Below, one piece after another: positions 1 through 6,500 of a DNA stretch of 6,655 nucleotides. The notes under the pieces are model-generated. The model was given only the letters and a program-made list of their open reading frames with translations, was not told the origin of the DNA and ran no database searches. The DNA is taken from the NCBI GenBank assembly GCA_964594235.1, contig CAZQMF010000064.1, positions 1 to 6,655 on the forward strand, written 5' to 3'. Made by a program: the position numbers and the translations under genes. How positions within the stretch are numbered: position 1 is the stretch's first letter; every line of letters starts with the position of its first letter. Origin of the DNA: CAYLHS01 sp964594235 (GTDB lineage: Bacteria > Actinomycetota > Acidimicrobiia > Spongiisociales > UBA4744).

Positions 1-1
1 G

Positions 2-1099
2 GAGGAGTACATGCTCGTCGATCTCGAGACGAGGGATCTCGTCAAGGATCCGCCGCCGGAACTCATGGCCGAGTGCCGCGACCATCTCGAGGGGCAGGTG
101 AGTCCCGAGTTCCTTCGGGGTCAGATCGAGGTCGGCACCCGGATCTCCAGCACGATCGGCGAAGCGAGAAGCGACCTCGCGCGGCTCCGGCGGGTCGTTG
201 CCGAGGTCTCCAGAGACTACGGATTCGCTCCGATCGCGGCATCGACCCACCCATTCGCCCGCTGGGGCGAACAGCTCGTCACGGAGAAGACCCGCTACCA
301 GGTGCTGCTTCGTGAGCTCGAAACGGTGGCGAGACGGCTGGTGATCTCCGGCATGCACGTGCATGTGGGAATCGACGACGACGACCTGCGAATCGACCTC
401 ATGAACCAGTTCGCCTACTTCCTGCCCCACCTACTCGCCCTGAGTACGTCGTCGCCGTTCTGGCACGGACAGCACACGGGTCTGAAGAGCTACCGGGCTT
501 CGGTGTTCAAGTCGCTTCCGCGCACCGGCATACCCGTTCAGTTCACGAGCTGGGGGGAGTATCAGCGGCATGTGAACGTGCTCGTCGACGCCGGGCTGAT
601 CGAGGATGCCACGAAGCTCTGGTGGGATATTCGACCGAGCGCCCGCTACCCGACACTGGAGATGCGCGTGACGGACATCAGCACCCGGCTCGACGACGGG
701 ATCGCTTTGGCGGCGCTCACCGTGTCTCTCATGCACATGCTGTACCGCCTGCGATCTGAGAACAAGCGGTGGCGGACCTACGCGAGGATGCTCATCGAGG
801 AGAACATGTGGAGGGCGCAACGCTATGGCATTCATGCCCCACTCATGGACTTTGGGCAGGGAACGCTGGTACCGATCCAGGACCTCGTCGACGAGCTCAT
901 CACGGAGCTGGCGGAAGACGCAACCGAGCTCGGGTGCCTGACGGAACTCCACGCGGTTTCTGAGATCCTGGTGCGTGGCACGAGTGCCGACAGGCAAGTG
1001 GCGACCTATGACGCCGCGCTGGCCGACGGGGCCGACGAACAGGAGGCGCTCGAGGCGGTTGTCGACTTCCTCATTCGGGAGACCGTCACCTGCCTGTAG
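2..1099 (+). CDS. YbdK-family carboxylate-amine ligase (glutamate-cysteine ligase type 2), 5' end cut off
   Basis: The frame is open from position 2 and ends at TAG 1097-1099, giving 365 visible residues. The three codons before the first in-window ATG (11-13) read Glu-Glu-Tyr, so the start reads EEYMLVD. This matches the family's metal/ATP-binding Glu-rich motif near the N-terminus, so ATG 11 is an internal Met and the true start lies upstream. Numbering from that Met, GQIEVGT (37-43), GMHVHVG (114-120), RASVFKSLPRTGIP (162-175 region), the WWDIRPSARYP-to-MRVTD block (204-222) and NMWRAQRYG (265-273) are all GCS2/YbdK signatures. Family members are about 370 residues, so only around 10-20 residues are missing. 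E. coli YbdK has weak ATP-dependent glutamate-cysteine ligase activity in vitro. Related enzymes join a carboxylate to an amine in the cytosol, and the real substrate here is unknown. No dedicated thiol-pathway neighbour is visible. The gene converges with maeB, stop codon against stop codon. Confidence 0.9.
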   Translation, partial: EEYMLVDLETRDLVKDPPPELMAECRDHLEGQVSPEFLRGQIEVGTRISSTIGEARSDLARLRRVVAEVSRDYGFAPIAASTHPFARWGEQLVTEKTRYQVLLRELETVARRLVISGMHVHVGIDDDDLRIDLMNQFAYFLPHLLALSTSSPFWHGQHTGLKSYRASVFKSLPRTGIPVQFTSWGEYQRHVNVLVDAGLIEDATKLWWDIRPSARYPTLEMRVTDISTRLDDGIALAALTVSLMHMLYRLRSENKRWRTYARMLIEENMWRAQRYGIHAPLMDFGQGTLVPIQDLVDELITELAEDATELGCLTELHAVSEILVRGTSADRQVATYDAALADGADEQEALEAVVDFLIRETVTCL

Positions 1100-3367
1100 T
1101 CACACCTTGCTCTGCGCGTCGAGCACGGCAATCGCCGTCAAGTTGACGATGTCGCCCACTTCGGCGTCTCGCTGGAGCACGTGCACGGACTTGGAGACAC
1201 CGGTCAGGATCGGCCCGATCACCTGTGCCCCTCCGAGTTTCGACAGGAGCTGGTACGCGGCGTTGCCTGCGGCGAGATTGGGGAAGACGAGCACGTTCGC
1301 ACGGCCCCCGAGCCGGTTGAACGAGTGCTGCCGTGCGAGCAGAGGGGCGTCCACGGCAGTTCGGGCGTGCATCTCACCGTCCACTTGCAGGTCTGGTCGT
1401 CGATCCCAGCAGATCGTGACGGCCTCGCGTACCCGTTCCGGTTCCTCGCCTGATGCCGATCCGAAGTTGCTGTAGGACAACAGCGCGATGCGGGGCTCGA
1501 CGTCGAGCGCTCCCTCGACGTAGTCGGCAGTCGAGATCGCGATCTCGGCGAGCTGCTCGGCCGTCGGCAGGATGTTGACGGCGCAGTCGGCGAGGAAGAA
1601 GGCCTGATCCTTGAGGATGACGGCGTAGATCGCCGACACGATGCTGCGTCCCTCCTGGAGTGGGAGCACTTGGAGGGCGGGTCGGACGGTGTCCGGGTAG
1701 TTCGATGTCAACCCGCCGAGGACCGCGTCGGCGTCACCCTCGTGGAGCATCATCGCCGCGTAGAGGTTGGGATCGAGGACCGCCCGTTGGGCATCTTCGG
1801 GTGCAATCCCTTTGCGTCCGCGTAGCCGGTACAGCTCGTCTGCGTAGCGGTGTCGCGCCTCGTGCTCGTCATACGGATCGAACAGATCGATTCCATCGAG
1901 CGATACCTGCTTTTCTTCGGCGATCGATCGGATCTCTTCGACGTTCCCCAGAATGACGGGCGCCGCGATCCGTTCGTCGATGACTCGCCTCGCCGCGCGG
2001 ACTATCCGGATGTCGGCGCCGTGTGGGTACACGACACGCATCGGGTGTGCCTGCGCCTTGGCCGCAACGGTGTGGGTGAGGCCGTAGGCCGGCTGGAACC
2101 TCGAACGAAGCTCTTTCCTGTAACCGTCGATGTCGGAGTATGGGTTGCGAGCGAGCCCCTCGTCGATGGCGGCTTGTGCCACGGCGGGCGCGACATGCCA
2201 GAGCACCCTCGGGTCGAACGGCTTCGGGATCAGGTACTCGGGCCCGAATGCGAGGTGGTCGATGCTGTAGGCCTTCAGAACCGAATCGGGTACCGGCTGT
2301 CGGGCGAGGTCGGCGAGCGCGTGCGCCGCGGCCACCTTCATACCCTCGCTGATGCCACGAGCGCGCACATCCAGGGCCCCTCTGAAGATGGACGGGAATC
2401 CGAGCACGTTGTTGACCTGGTTGGGGTAGTCGCTGCGGCCCGTCGCGACGATGGCGTCGGATCTCGCGGAGATGGCGTCCTGGTAGCGGATCTCCGGGTT
2501 GGGGTTCGCCAGGGCGAAGATGATCGGATTGTCCGCCATGCTCTGGACCATCTCTCTGGTGACGACATTCGCGACCGACACCCCGACGAAGCAGTCCGCG
2601 CCGGCAAGGGCCTCCTCGAGGGTTCGCTTGTCGGTGGGGCGCGCGAACTCGATCTTGTGTCCGGACATCCCCTCCTTGCGCCCCTCGTGGATCACCCCGC
2701 GCGAGTCGCACATGAGGATGTTCTCATGGCTGACACCGAGACGTTCGAAGAAGCGTGCGGTGGCGATGCCGGCCGCGCCCGCGCCGTTGAACACGACCGT
2801 CGTCTTTTCGATCGAACGTCCGGTCAGGTCGAGCGCGTTGAGAAACCCGGCACCCGCGATGATTGCCGTGCCGTGCTGGTCATCATGGAAGACGGGGATA
2901 TCGAGTCGTTCCTTGAGTGTGTCTTCGATCTCGAAGCACTCCGGTGCCCGGATGTCCTCGAGGTTGATGCCGCCCACGGTGGGTTCGAGCATCTCGCAGA
3001 ACCGGATGACGTCGTCCGGCTCCGTCGTTTCGATCTCGATGTCGAAGACGTCGATGTCGGCGAAACGCTTGAAGAGGACAGCCTTGCCCTCCATGACGGG
3101 TTTACCTGCGAGCGGACCGATGTTGCCAAGCCCCAACACAGCGGTGCCGTTGCTGACGACCGCAACCAGGTTGCCTTTGTTGGTGTACCTGAATACGTCG
3201 TCCGGTTCCTTGGCTATCTCGAGACACGGTTCGGCGACACCCGGGGTGTATGCGAGACCGAGGTCGCTCTGTGTGGCTGTCGGTTTGGTGGGAATGACCT
3301 CTGTCTTGCCGGGTCTGCCTTTCGAGTGGTACTCGAGAGCTTCGCTGAAATGCTTGCCTTCTGGCAT
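1100..3367 (-). CDS. maeB: NADP-dependent malic enzyme with C-terminal phosphotransacetylase-like domain (MaeB type)
   Basis: The 755-residue protein decarboxylates L-malate to pyruvate with NAD(P)+ reduction, linking the TCA cycle to pyruvate and NADPH supply. The malic N-terminal domain (about 10-155) holds the catalytic Tyr40 in YTPGV, Lys95 in MEGK, and metal-site residues Glu137-Asp138 and Asp162-Asp163 in FHDDQHGTA. The NAD(P)-binding domain (about 160-415) has GAGAAG (195-200) and ANPNPEI. Residues about 430-750 are a PTA-like domain; in MaeB hybrids it is not catalytic and mediates acetyl-CoA control (family knowledge). The length matches E. coli MaeB (759). I chose ATG 3367 because a GGAGGAGG stands 7 nt upstream and homology begins there (MPEGKHFSEALEYHSKG). 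An in-frame ATG at 3460 would add 31 residues unlike the family. GTG 3370 directly precedes the chosen ATG and cannot be fully excluded. The TGA stop (1102-1100) abuts the stop of the ligase gene. Preference for NADP over NAD is inferred from the architecture. Confidence 0.95.
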   Translation of the reverse strand: MPEGKHFSEALEYHSKGRPGKTEVIPTKPTATQSDLGLAYTPGVAEPCLEIAKEPDDVFRYTNKGNLVAVVSNGTAVLGLGNIGPLAGKPVMEGKAVLFKRFADIDVFDIEIETTEPDDVIRFCEMLEPTVGGINLEDIRAPECFEIEDTLKERLDIPVFHDDQHGTAIIAGAGFLNALDLTGRSIEKTTVVFNGAGAAGIATARFFERLGVSHENILMCDSRGVIHEGRKEGMSGHKIEFARPTDKRTLEEALAGADCFVGVSVANVVTREMVQSMADNPIIFALANPNPEIRYQDAISARSDAIVATGRSDYPNQVNNVLGFPSIFRGALDVRARGISEGMKVAAAHALADLARQPVPDSVLKAYSIDHLAFGPEYLIPKPFDPRVLWHVAPAVAQAAIDEGLARNPYSDIDGYRKELRSRFQPAYGLTHTVAAKAQAHPMRVVYPHGADIRIVRAARRVIDERIAAPVILGNVEEIRSIAEEKQVSLDGIDLFDPYDEHEARHRYADELYRLRGRKGIAPEDAQRAVLDPNLYAAMMLHEGDADAVLGGLTSNYPDTVRPALQVLPLQEGRSIVSAIYAVILKDQAFFLADCAVNILPTAEQLAEIAISTADYVEGALDVEPRIALLSYSNFGSASGEEPERVREAVTICWDRRPDLQVDGEMHARTAVDAPLLARQHSFNRLGGRANVLVFPNLAAGNAAYQLLSKLGGAQVIGPILTGVSKSVHVLQRDAEVGDIVNLTAIAVLDAQSKV

Positions 3368-3374
3368 CACGTCG

Positions 3375-3382
3375 CCTCCTCC
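3375..3382 (-). promoter_or_regulatory. Shine-Dalgarno of maeB, decides its start
   Basis: On the minus strand this reads GGAGGAGG, ending 7 nt before ATG 3367. It is the only strong ribosome binding site near any gene start in the window. It favours 3367 over the in-frame ATG at 3460, which has no comparable purine run at the right distance. Confidence 0.85.
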
Positions 3383-3390
3383 GCCAACGA

Positions 3391-3396
3391 AGCCTA
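3391..3396 (-). promoter_or_regulatory. candidate -10 hexamer of maeB
   Basis: The minus strand reads TAGGCT (a TAnnnT -10), identical to the hexamer proposed for the divergent glycosidase gene. Transcription would start near 3384, giving a leader of about 17 nt that still contains the Shine-Dalgarno. I see no convincing -35 at 16-18 bp. An alternative -10, TATTCT at 3446-3451 on the minus strand, also lacks a -35. This is inference from sequence only. Confidence 0.4.
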
Positions 3397-3522
3397 CCCG
3401 GGCTACGAGGCCCGTATCGCCGGCCCGCAACGTACCCCTTTCGGCAGAATATGGAATCACCCGTGAAGCTTGGTGTCGCGCATGCGTCCGCCCGGCGGTC
3501 TCGGGTTCGTCCCCTCTCGATC

Positions 3523-3554
3523 ATCCGATACTGACTCCGCTCAGCCAATCGGAT
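3523..3554. repeat. inverted repeat across the glycosidase promoter, possible operator
   Basis: ATCCGAT (3523-3529) and ATCGGAT (3548-3554) are perfect 7-bp inverted arms 18 bp apart. Inside them lies a second inverted pair, CTGA (3531-3534) and TCAG (3541-3544). The inner left arm overlaps the proposed -35, and the right outer arm includes the first T of the proposed -10. It lies upstream of the likely transcription start, so a protein-binding site for a dimeric regulator fits better than an RNA hairpin. No regulator gene is present in the window. Confidence 0.45.
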
Positions 3555-3559
3555 AGGCT
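3531..3559 (+). promoter_or_regulatory. probable leaderless promoter of the GH1 gene
   Basis: A -35-like CTGACT (3531-3536; shares TGAC with TTGACA) is followed by exactly 17 bp and then a -10-like TAGGCT (3554-3559). Only 8 nt separate the -10 from ATG 3568, so transcription would begin at or within about 2 nt of the start codon. There is no purine-rich Shine-Dalgarno before this ATG. Both facts point to a leaderless mRNA, a common arrangement in actinobacteria. Confidence 0.6.
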
Positions 3560-3567
3560 CGGCGACC

Positions 3568-4737
3568 ATGAGCGGGTATCCAAATGGGTTCCTCTGGGGC
3601 ACCGCCACAGCGGCGCATCAGGTGGAAGGCGGCAACTGGAACAACGACTGGTGGGCGTGGGAGCACAACCCGATGTCACCCTGCGTGGAGCCATCGGGAG
3701 ACGCGGTCGACCACTATCACCGGTATCGGGACGACCTGAAGATGCTCGCCGACCTTGGATTCAATGCCTACCGGTTCTCACTCGAGTGGAGTCGCGTAGA
3801 GCCGGAAGACGGTGAGTTCTCTCACGCTCAGCTCGATCACTACAGGCGTATGGCAGAGACGTGCCGGAGCCTGGGAATCACCCCGATCGTCACGCTCCAC
3901 CACTTCACCACGCCGCGCTGGCTCGCAAGCCGCGGGGGTTGGTCTCAGATGGAGACCGCCGAGCGGTTCGGCTCGTTCGCCCACTGGTCCATCCGGGGTC
4001 TGGCCGATGTCGTCGACATGGTGTGCACCATCAACGAGCCGAATATCGTCGCGACTCACGGCTACCTGACAGGCCTCTTCCCTCCGGGTGTTCGGGATCC
4101 CGACGCCAGGGAGGGTGCGAACCAGGTTCTCATCGATGCTCATCATCGTGCTGTCGAAGCGATTCGTGCCGCCGCGCCGGGATGCTTGGTGGGGATGACG
4201 CTCGCCATGTCCGAGTGGACAGCCGTTGACGGGGGCGAGGCGATGGTCGAGCAGCTGCGACGCCCGATGGAGGATGTGTTTCTGGAAGCAGTCGCAGGCG
4301 ACGACTTCATCGGCGTGCAGACCTACTCTCGGAACCGAGTCTCTCCTGCCGGCTATCTGGGTCCCGAGGACGGCGCCGAGCTCACGCTGATGGGGTACGA
4401 GTTTCGCCCGCGAAGTCTGGAAGCGACCATTGAACGCGCAGCTTCGGTCACGGGAGTACCCGTGTACGTGACGGAGAACGGTGTTGCCGCCACCGATGAT
4501 CGGCGTAGGGAGGCGTTCATCGAACAGGCGCTCGACGGAGTGGAACGGTGTATCGACAACGGCATCGACATCCTCGGCTACACCTACTGGAGTGCCCTCG
4601 ACAACTTCGAGTGGGTGCTCGGGTACGGACCGACATTCGGGCTGATCGGAGTCGATCGGAGCACCCAGCGGCGGTCGGTGAAGCCGAGTGCCCGCATGCT
4701 GGGACACATCGCGCGTTCCAACGGGCGTGGCAGCTGA
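3568..4737 (+). CDS. glycoside hydrolase family 1 beta-glycosidase, compact form
   Basis: This 389-residue cytosolic enzyme is predicted to hydrolyse beta-linked glucosides, galactosides or related glycosides by the retaining mechanism. The GH1 TIM barrel is recognisable from FLWGTATAAHQVEGG (8-22; sugar-binding Gln18) to the C-terminus. Other landmarks are the HHFTTPRW strand (His112), acid/base Glu157 in TINEPN, Tyr253 in GVQTYSR, nucleophile Glu303 in YVTENG, and the sugar-binding block YWSALDNFEW (340-349; Trp341, Glu348, Trp349). No signal peptide is visible. It is shorter than the usual 440-470 residues. The two catalytic Glu are 146 residues apart, against about 185 in classical members such as Thermotoga BglA, and the usual segment before the Tyr strand with a G-x-YP motif is missing. 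The active-site residues are intact, so I read it as a compact subfamily and not as a broken gene. Substrate cannot be fixed from sequence. ATG 3568 is supported by homology directly after it and by the adjacent promoter. Confidence 0.92.
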   Translation: MSGYPNGFLWGTATAAHQVEGGNWNNDWWAWEHNPMSPCVEPSGDAVDHYHRYRDDLKMLADLGFNAYRFSLEWSRVEPEDGEFSHAQLDHYRRMAETCRSLGITPIVTLHHFTTPRWLASRGGWSQMETAERFGSFAHWSIRGLADVVDMVCTINEPNIVATHGYLTGLFPPGVRDPDAREGANQVLIDAHHRAVEAIRAAAPGCLVGMTLAMSEWTAVDGGEAMVEQLRRPMEDVFLEAVAGDDFIGVQTYSRNRVSPAGYLGPEDGAELTLMGYEFRPRSLEATIERAASVTGVPVYVTENGVAATDDRRREAFIEQALDGVERCIDNGIDILGYTYWSALDNFEWVLGYGPTFGLIGVDRSTQRRSVKPSARMLGHIARSNGRGS

Positions 4738-4762
4738 CAGAGCAAGTGCTCGCCCCACCGTT

Positions 4763-4787
4763 TCGCACGATGCGAGGTACCAGGTAC
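4763..4787. repeat. small inverted repeats in the gap between the GH1 and DUF885 genes
   Basis: Two short perfect inverted repeats lie side by side: TCGCA-CGA-TGCGA (4763-4775) and GTACC-A-GGTAC (4777-4787). The first could be a weak transcript end for the glycosidase gene, but no T-run follows. The second has a 1-nt centre and would act only as a DNA site. Both are short enough to be chance in GC-rich DNA. Confidence 0.25.
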
Positions 4788-4790
4788 GAG

Positions 4791-4822
4791 ATCCTGGGGG
4801 ACTCCCGTAGGCGCCCTAGGAT
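4791..4822. repeat. imperfect inverted repeat spanning the DUF885 gene promoter
   Basis: ATCCTGGGG (4791-4799) pairs with CCCTAGGAT (4814-4822) at 8 of 9 positions. The right arm contains the proposed -10 hexamer and the left arm covers the -35 position. The geometry resembles the inverted repeat over the GH1 promoter. This could be an operator, but the function is inferred. Confidence 0.35.
4817..4822 (+). promoter_or_regulatory. -10 hexamer of a probable leaderless promoter for the DUF885 gene
   Basis: TAGGAT is followed by 7 nt (TTCTGCC) and then ATG 4830, with no Shine-Dalgarno, so the transcript should start at or next to the start codon. A -35 is weak: CTGGGG (4794-4799) lies at 17-bp spacing but matches TTGACA poorly. 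The hexamer differs by one base from the TAGGCT before the GH1 gene. Confidence 0.5.
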
Positions 4823-4829
4823 TTCTGCC

Positions 4830-6476
4830 ATGGATGCATTCACACTGAGCGATGCGCTGCTCGACGATTACCTCGAACTCTCTCCGGTTGCCTGCACGAC
4901 GTTGGGGGTACCCGGCCGTGACTACCTGTGGGATGACCTGAGTCCCGCGGGGATCGAGGAGACCCGAGAGCTGGCCGAACGGTATCGATCTCTGCTGCTC
5001 GACATGGGTGAACCTTCGAACCGATGGGAACGGCTCGCGTGGCGAGTCGCGAAGACGTTGGTCGAGGAGTGGTTGGAGCAGTTCGATCACGGGGACCCGT
5101 TTCGGGATCTCAACCACATCGCGTCGCCGTTTCAGAGCATTCGAAATGTGCTCGACATCCAGGACACGTCGACGTGGGATCACATCACTACTCGTATAGC
5201 CACGCTCGACGAGCCGCTCTCGGGATACAGGGAGACGCTGGAGGAGGGACGGCGAAGGGGCACGCTGGCTTCGAAACGGCAGGTCGAGTCTGTGATCCAG
5301 CAAGCCAGGGTTCTGGCAGGAGCCGACTCTCCGCTGCAGCGTTTCGCAGCGGACCTGGCGTCCTCCGAACAGGCGACCCCTGAGTCGGTTGCGTCGATGG
5401 AGTCTGCCATGGCGGCAGCGAAGCAGGCCTCCGCGGCGTTCGCCAGCTATCTCGAGTCGACCTACCTGCCGGACGCGCCGTCCGCTGACGGGGTTGGCCG
5501 AGAACGCTACGTGCGAGCGACCCGCGTGTTCCTGGGGATGGAGATCGACCCCGAGGAAACATACCGATGGGGATGGGCTCAGGTGGCCGATCTGCGACGA
5601 CAGATGGTCGAGACGGCCCAGCTGATCGACTCGTCGGAGTCACTCGACGGCGTCGTCTACCTGCTCAAGACGGATCCGAGCCGCTGCGCACACAGTCAGG
5701 AGGAGTTCGTCGAGTTCATGGCCGAGCGGCTGAACGCGGCCGTCAACGAGCTCGACGGGACGACGTTCGACATTCCCGAGCAGGTCAAGAAGGTCGACGT
5801 CAAGATCGCTCCTCCGGGAGGTGCTCTCGGTGCCTACTACATGCAACCCAGTGAGGACTTCTCGCGGCCGGGGAGCGTGTGGTGGTCCACGGGGAGCAAG
5901 CAGGTATTTCCACTTTGGGATGAGGTGAGCACTGCCTATCACGAAGGATTCCCGGGGCACCATCTCCAGAATGGGGTGGCCTTGACCCTCGGAGATCACC
6001 TGAGCCGGCTCCACCGTCTCCTCATCTGGTACCCCGGGTACGGCGAAGGGTGGGCGTTGTACACGGAACTCCTGATGAACGAACTCGGTTATCTCGAGAA
6101 GCCGGAGTACGTCCTCGGGATGCTCTCGGCCGAGATGCTTCGGGCGTGCCGTGTCGCGATCGACATCGGCTCCCACCTCGATCTCACCATCCCGGACGAC
6201 GCTTCGTTCCACCCGGGGGAACGCTGGACGTTTGAACTCGCCGTCGAGCTCCTTACGAGCTACGCGTTCCTCGGAGAGGACTACGCGAAGTCCGAGGTCA
6301 CCCGCTACCTCGGATGGCCGGGACAAGCGATCTCCTACAAAGTGGGTGAGCGAGCGATCCTCGAACTCCGGGAGGAGTTTCTCGGTCGGGGTGGAGGCCT
6401 CAAGGAGTTCCATTCTCGCGTGCTGGGATCGGGTGCCGTCGGCCTGGATCTGTTGCGGGACCTGGTCTTGGAGTAG
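4830..6476 (+). CDS. DUF885-family protein, putative cytoplasmic zinc metallopeptidase
   Basis: The protein has 548 residues. The DUF885 signature is clear: YHEGFPGHHLQ (370-380), with His371-Glu372 and His377/His378 as probable zinc ligands and general base, then GYGEGWALYTELL (403-415), where Glu406 is the likely third zinc ligand. Further downstream is YLGWPGQAISYKVGE (493-507). The motif resembles gluzincin HExxH plus a downstream Glu, but the second His is displaced because extra residues (FPG) intervene, as is usual for this family. The fold belongs with the peptidase MA group by family knowledge; physiological substrates are poorly known. The N-terminus (MDAFTLSDALLDDYLELSP) has no signal peptide or lipobox, unlike many secreted or lipoprotein members, so it probably acts in the cytoplasm. 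The long helical N-terminal half (about 40-300) is usual. ATG 4830 was chosen because the frame upstream overlaps the GH1 gene and is unlike the family, and because TAGGAT lies 7 nt before it. The TAG stop lies inside a perfect hairpin. Confidence 0.88.
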   Translation: MDAFTLSDALLDDYLELSPVACTTLGVPGRDYLWDDLSPAGIEETRELAERYRSLLLDMGEPSNRWERLAWRVAKTLVEEWLEQFDHGDPFRDLNHIASPFQSIRNVLDIQDTSTWDHITTRIATLDEPLSGYRETLEEGRRRGTLASKRQVESVIQQARVLAGADSPLQRFAADLASSEQATPESVASMESAMAAAKQASAAFASYLESTYLPDAPSADGVGRERYVRATRVFLGMEIDPEETYRWGWAQVADLRRQMVETAQLIDSSESLDGVVYLLKTDPSRCAHSQEEFVEFMAERLNAAVNELDGTTFDIPEQVKKVDVKIAPPGGALGAYYMQPSEDFSRPGSVWWSTGSKQVFPLWDEVSTAYHEGFPGHHLQNGVALTLGDHLSRLHRLLIWYPGYGEGWALYTELLMNELGYLEKPEYVLGMLSAEMLRACRVAIDIGSHLDLTIPDDASFHPGERWTFELAVELLTSYAFLGEDYAKSEVTRYLGWPGQAISYKVGERAILELREEFLGRGGGLKEFHSRVLGSGAVGLDLLRDLVLE

Positions 6477-6500
6477 GACTTCCTGCGGAAGTCCTACTCC
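6470..6500 (+). terminator. perfect 14-bp hairpin overlapping the DUF885 stop codon
   Basis: GGAGTAGGACTTCC (6470-6483) and GGAAGTCCTACTCC (6487-6500) are exact inverted copies around a 3-nt loop, TGC. Two more U-G wobbles could extend the base in RNA. The left arm contains the last codon and the TAG. No T-run follows, so it is not a classical intrinsic terminator. Hairpin-only ends are often proposed in high-GC actinobacteria, and a role in RNA stability is equally possible. Confidence 0.65.

Noticed and set aside
3368..3460. 31-residue N-terminal extension of maeB from ATG 3460
   Set aside because: The Gly/Val-rich extension does not resemble malic enzymes, and the strong Shine-Dalgarno sits inside it, correctly spaced for ATG 3367.
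1850..3466. 538-codon open frame on the plus strand, antisense to maeB
   Set aside because: It lies fully inside a strongly conserved malic enzyme gene on the other strand, its translation is low-complexity and unlike any family I know, and no start signal precedes it. Long antisense frames are expected in high-GC coding DNA.
2499..3815. 438-codon plus-strand frame crossing the divergent region into the GH1 gene
   Set aside because: It overlaps maeB antisense and GH1 out of frame, it is rich in Ser, Arg and Pro as shadow frames are, and it ignores the promoter signals between the genes.
4548..4829. N-terminal extension of the DUF885 frame back into the GH1 gene
   Set aside because: The extra 94 residues are out-of-frame GH1 sequence (Arg/His-rich), and family homology begins at the Met encoded at 4830.
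3568..6476. GH1 and DUF885 genes as one operon or functional pair
   Set aside because: They share orientation, but the 92-bp gap holds a plausible separate promoter for the second gene, and I know of no functional link between the families.
1100..6476. A novel defence, biosynthetic or signalling system
   Set aside because: All four genes belong to recognisable metabolic or peptidase families, with no toxin-like, nuclease, polymerase or carrier domains. Nothing in the coding content supports a new system.
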